NCBI GenBank assembly: GCA_050699635.1
Contig: JBOHFK010000006.1
Location: 38,466 to 102,465, forward strand
Direction: 5' to 3'
DNA from: GCA-003244245 sp050699635
GTDB taxonomy: Bacteria > Actinomycetota > Actinomycetes > Mycobacteriales > Pseudonocardiaceae
DNA: 64,000 bases
The position numbers and the translations under genes are program-made. Numbering within the stretch: position 1 is the stretch's first letter; the number at the start of each line of letters is the position of its first letter. Under the pieces are notes generated by a model. It was given only the letters and a program-made list of their open reading frames with translations, did not search any database and was not told the origin of the DNA. Shown here piece by piece: positions 1 through 7,700 of the stretch.

Positions 1-967
1 CCCGGGCCCGGAGGGCCTCTTCCAGCAGGTCAGACTGGGGGCCGACGGCGGGCAGCGCCGTGGCCAGCAGTTCGGGGCGGATCTCCGGGCCGGCCAGCGC
101 GGCCACGGTGAGCAGCTCTACGCAGGGCTGGGACAGCCGAGCCAGGCGGCGCTCCAAGGTGTCGCGCACCGTGTCGGGGATCGGGGCGCCCGCCGCCTGC
201 CCGCCGTCCCAGCCGCCCTGCGCGAGCAGCAACCGGGTCAGCTCACGCACGAACAACGGGTTGCCGCCGGAGCGCCGCCAGACGTGCTGGGCCAGCCGCG
301 GGTCCGGTGGGCCCGGCGCTGCTGGTCCGGCGACCGCCGCCATCAGCGCGGGCACGTCGGCTGCGACGAGGCCGCCCAGTGGCAGCAGCTGCCCGACGGC
401 GGCCAGGCCACGTAGTGACTCGTCGGCTTCGGCGTCCCGGTAGGCCCCGAGCACCGCTACCCGGCTGGTGGTCAGCTGCCGGATGAGGAAATCCAGCAGC
501 CGCAGCGACGGCTGGTCCGCCCACTGCAGGTCATCGAGCACCACGATGACCGGTGCGTCCTGGGCAAGCAGGATCATCAGCCGCGCCACCGAGTCGAACA
601 GCCGGAACCGGGCGTCGGCGGCCTTGTCCGGATCCGCCGCTGGGGCATCGGCCGGCCCGTCCGGGTCGGGACACACCAGCTGCCGGGCGCCGCCGAAGGA
701 GGCCGGATCGACGGTGCCGGCCACCCCCCGCAGGACCTGCATCCAGGGCCAGTACGCCGGCACGGCACCGCCGTCCCAGCAGGCGCCCCACAGCACCCGA
801 GCACCGTGCTGCCTGGCGTCGCGCGCCAGCTCGGTCAGCACCGCGGTCTTGCCGATGCCCGGCTCGCCGCAGAGCAGCAACAGCTGACCGGCGCCGCCCA
901 GGGCGTCAGCCAGCACGGACCGGGCGAGCGCCAGCACCGGCTCGCGTCCGACAAGCGCGTCGGCCAT
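1..967 (-). CDS. AAA ATPase / LuxR-type large regulator, N-terminal part (runs off the window)
   Basis: The frame from the ATG at 967 reads leftwards without a stop to base 1, so only the first 322 residues are present. It opens with GREPVLALARS, a Walker A motif GEPGIGKTAV near residue 35, and a Walker B-like stretch VIVVLDDLQWAD, followed by an RSGGNPLFVREL motif. This is the order seen in AAA_16 ATPases of the MalT/LuxR large regulators, whose C-terminus usually carries an HTH that would lie outside the window. AAGGA lies about 12 bases before the ATG. The gene starts 20 bp after a methyltransferase on the same strand, so the two are probably co-transcribed. Family assignment is firm; the regulated target is unknown. 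Confidence 0.8.
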   Translation of the reverse strand, partial: MADALVGREPVLALARSVLADALGGAGQLLLLCGEPGIGKTAVLTELARDARQHGARVLWGACWDGGAVPAYWPWMQVLRGVAGTVDPASFGGARQLVCPDPDGPADAPAADPDKAADARFRLFDSVARLMILLAQDAPVIVVLDDLQWADQPSLRLLDFLIRQLTTSRVAVLGAYRDAEADESLRGLAAVGQLLPLGGLVAADVPALMAAVAGPAAPGPPDPRLAQHVWRRSGGNPLFVRELTRLLLAQGGWDGGQAAGAPIPDTVRDTLERRLARLSQPCVELLTVAALAGPEIRPELLATALPAVGPQSDLLEEALRAR

Positions 968-987
968 CGGTGCTCATCCTTGACCGG

Positions 988-2043
988 TCAGGGCCGCAAT
1001 TCCAGCACCAGGTTGAACGGCGCCTCCACTGGTACCGGCCGCACCCGGGTGAACCCGGCGGCCGTGGCCACCTCCCGTAGCACGGACGGACCGGCCAGCG
1101 TCCCGATCGCGGTGCCCTCCTGGGACAGCGCGGTGGGCGTGCAGAACATCGTCGACACGGCGTAGAACATCCGTCCGACCGGGGTGAAGTTGTCCTCCAC
1201 CCGGTCCGCCGCGCACGGCTCCACCAGCAGCACCGCCCCGTCCGCCGCGAGCAGTTCCCGGGCGTGCACCAGAGCCCCGATCGGGTCACCGAGATCGTGC
1301 AACGAGTCCACGAACACCACGAGTGCGTAATCCGACCCGGGCGCCTGCTTGGCCGATGCCACCTCGAATCGCACCCGGCTGGCGTGGCCGGCCTCGGCGG
1401 CCGCCTTGCGGGCAGCCACGATCGAGGCGTCGTGATAGTCGCAACCGGTGATGATCGCGGCGGGGAAGCTCTCCGCGATCATCAAGGTGGGCGCTCCGTA
1501 CCCGCAGCCGACATCGAGCACGGCACCGCCGGCGCGCAGCGCGCCGGCCACGTCGCCGCTCATCTTCTCGATGGCCCGGGCGAAGAAGTCCGGCGCGATC
1601 GCGGCGCGGCTGAACTGGTCGACCCCGTGCCAGTGCTCGGCGGTCCGCTCGTCCCAGCCGAACCCCCGCCCGGCTCGGAACGCCTCCTCGAATGCGTCCA
1701 GCCGAGCGGCGGTGGCGGAGAGCATGCTGGCGGCGGCGTCCACCAGCGCGCCCATCGGCCCGTGTACCAGCGCCGCGGCGACCTCGTCGGGCAACTCGAA
1801 GCGGCCGCCGTGGTAATGGAGGTACCCGGCGGCTGCCTGGGTGCGGCACCACTCCCGCGCGTACGGCTCGGCGGTGCCGGTCCGTGCGGCCAGCTCGGCT
1901 GGGCTCACCGGTCCCGCGCCGGCCAGGGCCGACCACAGCCCGGTTCGTACTCCCAGCGCCGTGGTCAGCGTGCTCAACGTGACCCCGAGCTCCTCGACAA
2001 TCTTTCCGACCACCGCATCCACACGCTCCGCCTCGACCGTCAT
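988..2043 (-). CDS. SAM-dependent methyltransferase with N-terminal winged-helix domain (Rv2258c-like)
   Basis: This 351-residue protein has an N-terminal winged-helix segment (about 15-90, with the SPAELAARTG recognition region) and a class I Rossmann methyltransferase domain from about 165. Motif I is VLDVGCGYGAPT and the acidic end of strand 2 is GCDYHD. This arrangement is known from small-molecule O-methyltransferases and the Rv2258c group; no substrate can be read from the sequence. The start is ATG with AGGAGGTG just upstream. It is the first gene of a probable two-gene unit with the AAA regulator that follows 20 bp later. Confidence 0.82.
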   Translation of the reverse strand: MTVEAERVDAVVGKIVEELGVTLSTLTTALGVRTGLWSALAGAGPVSPAELAARTGTAEPYAREWCRTQAAAGYLHYHGGRFELPDEVAAALVHGPMGALVDAAASMLSATAARLDAFEEAFRAGRGFGWDERTAEHWHGVDQFSRAAIAPDFFARAIEKMSGDVAGALRAGGAVLDVGCGYGAPTLMIAESFPAAIITGCDYHDASIVAARKAAAEAGHASRVRFEVASAKQAPGSDYALVVFVDSLHDLGDPIGALVHARELLAADGAVLLVEPCAADRVEDNFTPVGRMFYAVSTMFCTPTALSQEGTAIGTLAGPSVLREVATAAGFTRVRPVPVEAPFNLVLELRP

Positions 2044-2154
2044 GGCACACCTCCTCGTTGGCTAAACCCGATGCCCCCAAGGCGCGAGTTCCCGCCTCGC
2101 GGATCGCTGGAGGTCCTCTCGCGCCCCTGACTACACACTCCAGAGGAGGCGACA

Positions 2155-2298
2155 ATGATCGAGTTGCGGGCAAGCAGGCGGATGATGGCGGCGGCCACGG
2201 TGGTATACGACCTGGTCAGCGACGTAACCCGGATGGGGGAAACGTTGCGCCGGCTCGCTGAGACCGCCGAGGCCGCCGCCTGGGCTGGCCGGCCGTGA
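2155..2298 (+). CDS. Small ORF resembling the N-terminus of an SRPBCC (polyketide cyclase-like) protein
   Basis: A 47-residue frame with a strong ribosome-binding site (GAGGAGG, 6 bases before the ATG). The stretch VVYDLVSDVTRMGE matches the start of SRPBCC/START-like proteins, where it is normally followed by W-S-P-E and another hundred residues. Here the frame continues for only 20 residues of alanine-rich sequence. It is either a 3'-truncated SRPBCC gene or a recent small protein. It diverges from the methyltransferase, with about 110 bp between the start codons. The gene is visible; the function is not. Confidence 0.4.
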   Translation: MIELRASRRMMAAATVVYDLVSDVTRMGETLRRLAETAEAAAWAGRP

Positions 2299-2334
2299 TC
2301 GCAACAGATCTCGAAACCTCATTCGCACGCGCCA

Positions 2335-2778
2335 TCACGACACGAGGTGCACTTCCGGCGATCCGCCGCGAATCTGTTGAGCCAGCCGTTGATCACACGT
2401 CCACAGCGGCACGCGGAACCGCTCGGCAAGGGCGACATAGTGCGCGCCATACGTTGCTGGCAGCTGGCGCTCCTGAGCGATCTCCAGGGCCCGGGAATGC
2501 AGCTGTGCATCGCCATGCAACTCGATAGGTAGGTGGAGAACGCGCCGCAGCCCGTCTTGCGCCGTCTCTGCGGTGATCTTTGCATTGCGCTGCTGCTGGT
2601 GCAGTGCGTTGGCGACCTCATAAGGGAGCAAGCTTGGGGCGATCAGCTCACCGCCCGACCGCCTGAGCCCATCCCAGACGGCCATGGCGGCGGAATCCCC
2701 ATCGAGGATCCGGACTATGAGGCTCGCATCAAGGCACCCGCCCGTAACGTTCCTCGTCCCAGTCGTCCCGACCGACAC
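2335..2778 (-). CDS. VapC-like PIN-domain toxin
   Basis: PIN-domain ribonuclease, about 147 residues from a GTG start that overlaps the antitoxin gene by 50 bp. The PIN acidic residues are visible as the D of CLDASLIVRIL near the N-terminus, the E of PYEVANALHQ in the middle and the D of WTCDQRLA near the end. PIN toxins cleave RNA and are held inactive by the antitoxin encoded just upstream. The start is uncertain: no ATG lies close to the conserved CLDASLIV, so the GTG at 2778 is the nearest in-frame candidate. The overlap implies translational coupling to the antitoxin. Confidence 0.78.
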   Translation of the reverse strand: MSVGTTGTRNVTGGCLDASLIVRILDGDSAAMAVWDGLRRSGGELIAPSLLPYEVANALHQQQRNAKITAETAQDGLRRVLHLPIELHGDAQLHSRALEIAQERQLPATYGAHYVALAERFRVPLWTCDQRLAQQIRGGSPEVHLVS

Positions 2779-3055
2779 GGATCGCCCCCTCCACGTTGAA
2801 GTCCTTGAGCCGCTCGATCGCGCCCTCTGCCCGCAGCCGCTCGTGGTACTCAGCGAGCATCGCGTTGGCCTTGGCCCACTTGTCAGACCGGCCCGCGCAT
2901 GCTGCTTCCCAGTCCTCGACGGACACCACCACGGCGATCTCCTTCCCAGCCCGTTCCACGAAGACGACATCGTGACGCGCGGTCACGCCGTCGAGCAGCT
3001 CCCCGAAGCGCACCCGCGCCTCGGTCGCGCTGATCCTGCGCTCGGTCCCAGACAC
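2729..3055 (-). CDS. Phd/YefM-family antitoxin
   Basis: A 108-residue protein starting at GTG 3055 (MSGTERRISATEARVRFGELL), the typical Phd/YefM N-terminal fold that binds DNA and covers the toxin with its C-terminus. A TTG start 21 bases upstream is possible but would place the operator inside the gene. Phd-type antitoxins paired with PIN toxins are common in actinobacteria. The palindrome at 3066-3091, just upstream of the chosen start, is the expected autoregulatory operator. The 3' end overlaps the PIN toxin. Confidence 0.78.
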   Translation of the reverse strand: MSGTERRISATEARVRFGELLDGVTARHDVVFVERAGKEIAVVVSVEDWEAACAGRSDKWAKANAMLAEYHERLRAEGAIERLKDFNVEGAIRVGRDDWDEERYGRVP

Positions 3056-3065
3056 CTTGATCCAC

Positions 3066-3091
3066 CCATCAATCAACCCATCGATTGATGG
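3066..3091. promoter_or_regulatory. Palindromic operator of the Phd/PIN pair
   Basis: CCATCAATC (3066-3074) and GATTGATGG (3083-3091) form a perfect 9-bp inverted repeat with an 8-bp spacer. It lies directly before the antitoxin start. Phd/YefM antitoxins bind such palindromes to repress their own operon; the binding itself is inferred. Confidence 0.55.
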
Positions 3092-3097
3092 ATCGTA

Positions 3098-3838
3098 TCA
3101 TGCGCTGTGCTCTCGGACCACGACCTTCGCGCGATCCCAGAAACCCTTGACATACAGTGAGTGCCGGTCGATGCCGCGCTCGTTGAGCAGGTACGCCCGG
3201 ATCCGGCGAACCGTGGGGGTGTGTCCGGCCAGCCAGATCCGGCCTTGTCCGGGTGGCAGTCGCGCGGCGCGTAGCGCGTCATCGAGCATCGTGGACGCGC
3301 CCGGCTCGCGATCGTCCCGATGCAGCCAGCGCACCGCTGGATGGGCTGGCCCTGGTATTGGCTGTTCCTCGGCGGCGTCGGCGACTTCGATGTAGAGGAA
3401 CGCGCGCGCAGCGGACGGCAGCATCGCTGCGTACGCCTGGATCGCCGGCAGCGCGGTCTCGTCCCCGGCGAACAGGTGCCAGTCAGCATCAGGGTCGGGC
3501 CGGTAGCGACCGCTCGGACCGATGAACTGCAGCGTCTCCCCCGGCCGCGCTTGGCGCGCCCACTCGGCCGCGGGACCCGCTCCGTGCAGGACGAAGTCGA
3601 TATCGAGACTCGGCCGCGCCGCGTCGTAGTCCCGGACTGTGTAATCGCGGGACACCGGACGCCCGCTGACCAGGTCTGGAACGTAGATCTTGAGCGTCTG
3701 CCCGGGGACTGCGGCCAGCCCGGTCAGGCCGTCCCCAGCGAAGTGGACCCGCGTCATCCGAGGGGTCACCTGCTGCACCGAAGCCACTGTTGCGACGGTG
3801 GTGGCGACTCGCCCGCGCATGGGAGTCGGGGACGGCAT
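3098..3838 (-). CDS. Siderophore-interacting protein (FAD/NAD(P)H ferric-siderophore reductase family)
   Basis: The 246-residue protein starts at ATG 3838 behind GAGGAGGGG. The N-terminal half has the flavin-binding pattern of the SIP family (PRMTRVHFAGD, then GRPVSRDYTVRDYD, the R-x-Y-T/S FAD motif). The C-terminal half has LFAGDETALPAI, the usual SIP motif before the pyridine-nucleotide region, and RIWLAGHTPTVRRIRAYL near the end. Family members reduce ferric siderophores in the cytoplasm to release iron. No siderophore genes are adjacent, so it may act on imported siderophores. It ends 7 bp from the toxin-antitoxin operator. Confidence 0.85.
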   Translation of the reverse strand: MPSPTPMRGRVATTVATVASVQQVTPRMTRVHFAGDGLTGLAAVPGQTLKIYVPDLVSGRPVSRDYTVRDYDAARPSLDIDFVLHGAGPAAEWARQARPGETLQFIGPSGRYRPDPDADWHLFAGDETALPAIQAYAAMLPSAARAFLYIEVADAAEEQPIPGPAHPAVRWLHRDDREPGASTMLDDALRAARLPPGQGRIWLAGHTPTVRRIRAYLLNERGIDRHSLYVKGFWDRAKVVVREHSA

Positions 3839-3910
3839 CGGACTCCCCTCCTCGCCCTCGACCACACCCGGTCCAGGAAGGGTGGGAGGAAGGCGGCCTA
3901 CACCGGTGAG

Positions 3911-4168
3911 TCAGCCTCCGGCAGCATCGGACTCTGCGGCGAGCCTCGCCTCGGCGTCCCGGACCCGGTTCTGCAGCGTGCGGTACTCGTCGTTGCCCGA
4001 GAGTCTTGCTTTGACCTTGAGGTCGAACACATCTGGGGTCCGGAACGGCGATGCCCACTTCTGGTCCACGTCGTCGGCGGCCTCTTGCTTGATCACGGCC
4101 ATCCGCTCGCGCATCGTCACCAGCTCCTGCCGCAGGGCATCGCCGCCCTCAGCACTGTCCTGGCTCAC
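3911..4168 (-). CDS. Small coiled-coil protein of unknown function
   Basis: An 85-residue, charged, helix-forming protein (MSQDSAEGGDALRQELVTMR near the start, a second helical stretch NRVRDAEARLAAE near the end). It lies between the SRP RNA gene and the siderophore-interacting protein, on the same strand as both. I do not recognise a named family. Its length, absence of membrane segments and heptad-like leucines suggest a small soluble coiled coil. Confidence 0.5.
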   Translation of the reverse strand: MSQDSAEGGDALRQELVTMRERMAVIKQEAADDVDQKWASPFRTPDVFDLKVKARLSGNDEYRTLQNRVRDAEARLAAESDAAGG

Positions 4169-4216
4169 GTCAAGGTCCCCGCCTTCTGTTGAGCTGCGAG
4201 CGCCGCCGCATGAAGG

Positions 4217-4302
4217 GGACCCCGCGCACCCGCCAGAGCATGCTGACCCTTGCTGCCTTCCGACCCTGGGGGAGTTCGCAAGATGGACGCCGCGCGGGGT
4301 CC
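4217..4302 (-). ncRNA. ffs: Bacterial small signal recognition particle RNA (4.5S type)
   Basis: Read on the minus strand, the RNA begins GGACCCCGCGC and ends GCGCGGGGTCC, an 11-bp perfect terminal helix. The apical region contains the conserved SRP domain IV sequence GGTCGGAAGGCAGCA, preceded by GAACTCCCCCA, exactly as in actinobacterial ffs. The RNA binds Ffh and targets nascent membrane proteins to the translocon. True ends may differ by a few bases. Confidence 0.93.
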
Positions 4303-4443
4303 GCCAGCCAGTCTAGGGGCTACCCCCTCGGCGCGGCACGACACCCTCAGCAGTCTCCGCCGCACCAGTCCGGTCACGCTGGCCCACGGGCGTCGCTACC
4401 AGCAGCTTTGGCTGGCAGCGATACTGGCGGTAACCTCGCCAGC

Positions 4444-4533
4444 GGAGGATTCGCCTAGTGGCCTATGGCGCACGATTGGAAATCGTGTTGGGTGTTAAAA
4501 CCCTCGCGGGTTCAAATCCCGCATCCTCCGCCA
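4444..4533 (+). tRNA. tRNA-Ser (anticodon GGA)
   Basis: Acceptor strands GGAGGAT (4444-4450) and ATCCTCC (4523-4529) pair fully. The anticodon loop is TTGGAAA inside a CGA..TCG stem, giving anticodon GGA, followed by a long class II variable arm and a GTTCAAATC T-loop. The discriminator is G and CCA is encoded (4531-4533). The 3' part from 4475 is the attachment site of the element that follows, and the tRNA remains intact after insertion. Confidence 0.97.
4475..4533 (+). repeat. Left attachment site (59-bp core, 3' half of tRNA-Ser)
   Basis: It is identical over 59 bases to 14363-14421, starting at ATTGGAAATC in the anticodon stem and ending with the encoded CCA. The sequences diverge immediately on both sides. 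Confidence 0.92.
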
Positions 4534-4566
4534 CTCTGAACGGCAGGAACGCCGCAAACGCGTGAT

Positions 4567-4602
4567 CATGGGTGATCGACACAGCTGGGTCGATCACCCA
4601 TG
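4567..4602. repeat. Perfect 14-bp stem-loop just inside the left end
   Basis: CATGGGTGATCGAC (4567-4580) and GTCGATCACCCATG (4589-4602) pair perfectly around an 8-base loop. It lies 33 bp after the tRNA. There is no T-tract, so a simple intrinsic terminator is not clear. It could be a bidirectional terminator or a site for an excision protein. Confidence 0.6.
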
Positions 4603-4603
4603 A

Positions 4604-4627
4604 GGGGCTCAATTTGGGGCTCGTTTA
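4604..4627 (+). repeat. Left copy of a 24-bp end motif (possible integrase arm site)
   Basis: GGGGCTCAATTTGGGGCTCG and the next four bases match 14248-14271 at 19 of 24 positions in the same orientation. The two copies lie 71 bp and 92 bp from the respective att cores. Tyrosine integrases bind such arm-type repeats. The motif itself contains GGGGCTC twice. Confidence 0.45.
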
Positions 4628-5450
4628 CTCTTTCGTGGAGGCCCTCGCGAGTCCGCCGGAGGTCGTCATCCTCTTCAGCGCCTTCGTCGTTCGGGGAGGC
4701 CCAGCTAGGTCGCCGACCTGTGCCGCGATCGCCGCAACGAACTCGTTCGGCGCGTGCATGGAGGGAGACTGAACCCCTGCCAGGCGCGGACATCTCAATC
4801 AACCGTCGCTGAGGTGATCACTGGCGAGTACAAGATCCAGCTCTGACGCACTTTCCGTGAAGCGGAGGCTGTGCCGAGGTGTCACCGCACCGCGAACACT
4901 CGAAATTCGCAACGACAGCAGCGCGAAGACCGAAGACTAGCAGTAGCAAGAGCGCCAACAGAGACAGTCCGTCACGAATAGGCACCAGGAAGTCATGCGG
5001 CGCACTGTGGCCACCGCGCGACGCGGAGGCCGCATTCTCGGCCGCGTCACCCGGCGGGGCGGTGTTCATACTGCATCTCTGCTCCCGCGGTAATCCAGGA
5101 CAGTGCTGCGGCGTTGGGTTCGAGCTGACGCTCCGCCACGAGGCACGATAACCGTTGGCGCCGTTGGCCCCACGCAGGACAGGGCTCTACACGTCGCCTT
5201 GTGCCCGCGTCAGCGGTCGCAACGCCCTGACGCGCCGGATTCGCCTGCCTCGTCCTCGTGCTGCCAGGGCGTGAACGTACGGGCCAATCGGTGGCAGCAT
5301 CGCGCAACTCGCGGGACGGGAAACTCCAGCTCGTGACGTCGTCTTCGACGTTCTCGGCCAACTCGTAGGGGCCGCCGCGCGTGGGATGGAAGATCACTAC
5401 AAGCGATCAGTGCTGCCGAGGTCCAGCGTCACGACCCCTCCTTGGTTCCG
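4628..5450. other. Left end of the island, no convincing gene except one weak ORF
   Basis: Short frames occur on both strands, but none has a good ribosome-binding site together with recognisable sequence. The only one worth listing is the small membrane ORF at 4818-5069. A minus-strand frame at 5047-5397 (116 residues) has an unremarkable composition and was left out. Confidence 0.5.
4818..5069 (-). CDS. Possible small single-pass membrane protein
   Basis: An 83-residue frame with one clear hydrophobic segment (LSLLALLLLLVFGLRAAVV, about residues 35-53) followed by a cysteine-containing tail (CSRCGDT). No good ribosome-binding site is visible and I recognise no family. The hydrophobic run is unlikely to arise as a shadow because no opposing gene is present here. 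It is listed at low confidence. Confidence 0.3.
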   Translation of the reverse strand: MNTAPPGDAAENAASASRGGHSAPHDFLVPIRDGLSLLALLLLLVFGLRAAVVANFECSRCGDTSAQPPLHGKCVRAGSCTRQ

Positions 5451-5472
5451 CTTATACGTAATTTGGTATAAG
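5451..5472. promoter_or_regulatory. Operator/promoter of the first HigBA pair
   Basis: CTTATAC (5451-5457) and GTATAAG (5466-5472) form a perfect 7-bp inverted repeat. TATAAG at 5467-5472 can serve as a -10 box, ending 6 bases before the toxin ATG. This suggests a leaderless or near-leaderless transcript controlled by the HTH antitoxin. Confidence 0.55.
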
Positions 5473-5478
5473 CTAGGG

Positions 5479-5808
5479 ATGCCCTGGCAGGTCGTCGTCC
5501 ATCCCGAAGCGGAGGCCGAGCTGCGCGCGCTGCCTCGGCGAGAAGAGGACGCCATGCTGAACGCAATCGACAAGCTCATCGCCACCGGGCCGTTGCTGCG
5601 CTTTCCGCACCAGAGCGATGTGCGTGGTGGTGATGGCCTGCGCGAGCTGCGGCCCCGTCAGGGGCGCAGCCCGTGGCGAGCTCTGTACGGACGGAAGGCT
5701 GACGTCTTTGTGGTTGCGGCGATCGCGCCCGAGGCGGAGGTGAACCAGCGCGGCTTCGATCGAGCGATCCGATCAGCGACGGCGCGGCTGGCCGAGGTGG
5801 AGGACTAG
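5479..5808 (+). CDS. HigB/RelE-type toxin (phage-derived Gp49-like)
   Basis: A 109-residue protein from ATG 5479 (MPWQVVVHPEAEAELRALPR). The N-terminal beta-strand and helix, the central HQSDVRGGDGLRELRP and the WRALYGRKADVFVV strand match Gp49-like HigB toxins, which cut mRNA at the ribosome. The toxin precedes its antitoxin by two bases, the reversed order typical of HigBA. An upstream in-frame ATG at 5386 would include the operator and is rejected. A second, diverged HigBA pair lies at 52.3-53.1 kb. Confidence 0.82.
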   Translation: MPWQVVVHPEAEAELRALPRREEDAMLNAIDKLIATGPLLRFPHQSDVRGGDGLRELRPRQGRSPWRALYGRKADVFVVAAIAPEAEVNQRGFDRAIRSATARLAEVED

Positions 5809-5810
5809 CG

Positions 5811-6122
5811 ATGCGTCTCTCAGACATGAAGCCGGCCGAGCAACTCATCGCCGAGCGCCGGGCTGACCCGTCGTTTCGGGAGCGGTGGGATCGAGCCGCG
5901 TACGCGCGTACCGTCGCCAACCGCCTGATCCAGTATCGAGCGGAGCACAACCTGACGCAGGAGCAACTGGCCGCCGTTCTTGGGGTCAAGCAACCGCACG
6001 TGTGGCGGCTGGAGTCCGGCGAATACCCGCCGTCCATTCCCACCCTGCTCCGACTCGCCCAGACCTTGGGCATGGAGTTTCATTTGGACATCACGCCGAC
6101 AAGCGTTGCTATTTCCGCTTGA
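5811..6122 (+). CDS. HigA-type XRE-family antitoxin
   Basis: A 103-residue protein starting two bases after the toxin stop. Residues 45-85 form an XRE helix-turn-helix (LTQEQLAAVLGVKQPHVWRL, then a GEYPPSIPTLLRLAQTLG tail). Such antitoxins neutralise HigB and repress the operon through the palindrome at 5451-5472. Its 3' region is overlapped by an out-of-frame extension of the next ORF, which I do not consider translated. Confidence 0.85.
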   Translation: MRLSDMKPAEQLIAERRADPSFRERWDRAAYARTVANRLIQYRAEHNLTQEQLAAVLGVKQPHVWRLESGEYPPSIPTLLRLAQTLGMEFHLDITPTSVAISA

Positions 6123-6177
6123 GACGGAAGTCGGATGGCCACGACACTCCCTGAGCCAGCGTAATGATAGGGCGCTC

Positions 6178-7056
6178 ATGGAGCGAGCGATCGCACTTGC
6201 CCGGAAGAGCAAGAGCGAACCGGGCAGAGTTTCGCCAAAGGTCGGAGCGGTTGTGGCCCGCGACTGGGTTGTGTTGGGCGACGCCTTCAGAGGCGAACTC
6301 GCACCAGGTGATCACGCCGAGTTCACGCTATTGGAAACGAAGCTCGGCGACGAGATGCTGGCCGGAGCAACGCTCTTCACCACGCTGGAGCCATGCACTA
6401 CCCGTAATAGCCCAAAGCTCCCGTGCGCGGAACGAATCATCGAGCGACGAATCGGCCGTGTCGTGATCGGCGTTCTCGATCCCAATGACAGCATCCGGGG
6501 ACGGGGTGAACTGCGCCTCCGCGATGCCGGTATTCAGATCGGTCAATTTGATCCTGACTTGATGGCTCAGATCGAGGAGCTGAGCGAATTCACGCGCCTG
6601 CACGTCGGCGCGCAACAGCTTGAGCGAACCAAGGCACAGACCGCTGACCCAGCTGATCCTACGAAAGTGGGGCCGAATGGCCACCGAATCGGCTACACGG
6701 AGGAAGGCGATAAGGTCGAGTGGATCCCCGACGAGGAAGAACCTGGAGAAGTCTGGCCGCTCCTCCTGCGCCGCAACGACGAGCTGATTCTTGCTACCTA
6801 CAACGAACTCTGGGATAAGGTCTGGTGGAACAGGCATCAGGTATGGCGACAAAAGATAGCGACCGGCGAGGAAGTTCTGACCGAAGCGCAAGGGGAGATT
6901 TTCCAGCAGGCTTTGCAGGCAGCTGCACGTATCGAGGAGAAGTACGGGCGAGACAACCTGGGATGGGATGACTTCGAGTGGGGGTTACTCAGCGGACGGA
7001 TGTCCGCCCTGTCTTGGGTGCTTGGTGCAGAATGGAACGAATCCCTCGACACGTGA
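6178..7056 (+). CDS. Cytidine/deoxycytidylate-deaminase-fold protein (RibD-like zinc deaminase) with extra C-terminal domain
   Basis: A 292-residue protein. Zinc-site signatures are H46-A-E48 (HAEFTLLE) and P72-C73 with C83 (EPCTTRNSPKLPC), so the active-site glutamate and all zinc ligands are present. This is the deaminase fold of RibD and dCMP deaminases. From about residue 150 a separate region follows, with a tryptophan-rich stretch (ELWDKVWWNRHQVW) and the ending DDFEWGLLSGRMSALSWVLG, which I do not recognise as a named domain. The start is ATG 6178 with AGGG upstream. It lies 55 bp after HigA inside the island. Deaminases in such islands can modify free nucleotides or riboflavin precursors; a defence role is inference. 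Confidence 0.72.
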   Translation: MERAIALARKSKSEPGRVSPKVGAVVARDWVVLGDAFRGELAPGDHAEFTLLETKLGDEMLAGATLFTTLEPCTTRNSPKLPCAERIIERRIGRVVIGVLDPNDSIRGRGELRLRDAGIQIGQFDPDLMAQIEELSEFTRLHVGAQQLERTKAQTADPADPTKVGPNGHRIGYTEEGDKVEWIPDEEEPGEVWPLLLRRNDELILATYNELWDKVWWNRHQVWRQKIATGEEVLTEAQGEIFQQALQAAARIEEKYGRDNLGWDDFEWGLLSGRMSALSWVLGAEWNESLDT

Positions 7057-7091
7057 CGTTCTGACGCCGCTCACAGCGAGCGGACCCGTGG

Positions 7092-7700
7092 GTGAGCCTG
7101 GCGGACCCGGCGGGAAAGACGGCGATTGCCCGGCCTGGGGCTGGCGTGTTCGTGGCGCCGCGGCGCCGCATCGTGCGCGACAGTGCTAGCCGCTACTCAC
7201 GGAAGCGGGCAGCGAGCACCTCACCGTTCCGCAGTGATGCGCAACGATCCGGCCAGCGAGGTGAGTGGGAGCATTCAAGCCGGAAAATCAAGGCGAGTCC
7301 GGAGATAGCGCGTCGACTCGGCCTATCGCCCGACGCGCCACTAATGGAAACCACGTATCGCTACCTTGCGGATGAGCGACCTATCCAGCTATCGCAGTCA
7401 TGGGAACCACTGGTGATTACCGAAGGGACACCTGTTGAGTACCCCGAAGACGGTGCGGCTGTTGGAGTGATCGCACGCATGGACCTCCTCGGACGTCGCG
7501 TCGATCGAGTTGTCGAACGGGTAACAGCTAGAGCCGCTAAAACAACGGAAATAGAACAGCTCGATCTGCCTCGGCGTGGAGCCTACGTAGTCGTCGTTGA
7601 CCGTACCCACTACGCTGGTGATGACCCCGTAGAGACCTGCGACATCATCTTGCCCGGTGACCGCTACGAGCTCACCTACACTATCCCGGTTCTCGACTGA
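7092..7700 (+). pseudogene. GntR/HutC-family regulator remnant: UTRA ligand-binding domain without the HTH
   Basis: Residues 17-45 (ARPGAGVFVAPRRRIVRD) correspond to the end of a GntR winged helix. The rest is a complete UTRA effector domain (PDAPLMETTYRYLADERPIQ, ending RYELTYTIPVLD). The DNA-recognition helices that should precede this are absent and the bases before the frame do not encode them in any frame I can follow. It is therefore a 5'-truncated gene, although the open frame could still be expressed from GTG 7092. GC is lower than the flanks, as in the neighbouring island genes. Confidence 0.65.

Noticed and set aside
5980..6177. Upstream extension of the deaminase frame through higA
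   Set aside because: It overlaps higA in another frame, matches nothing in the deaminase family, and ATG 6178 starts where homology starts.
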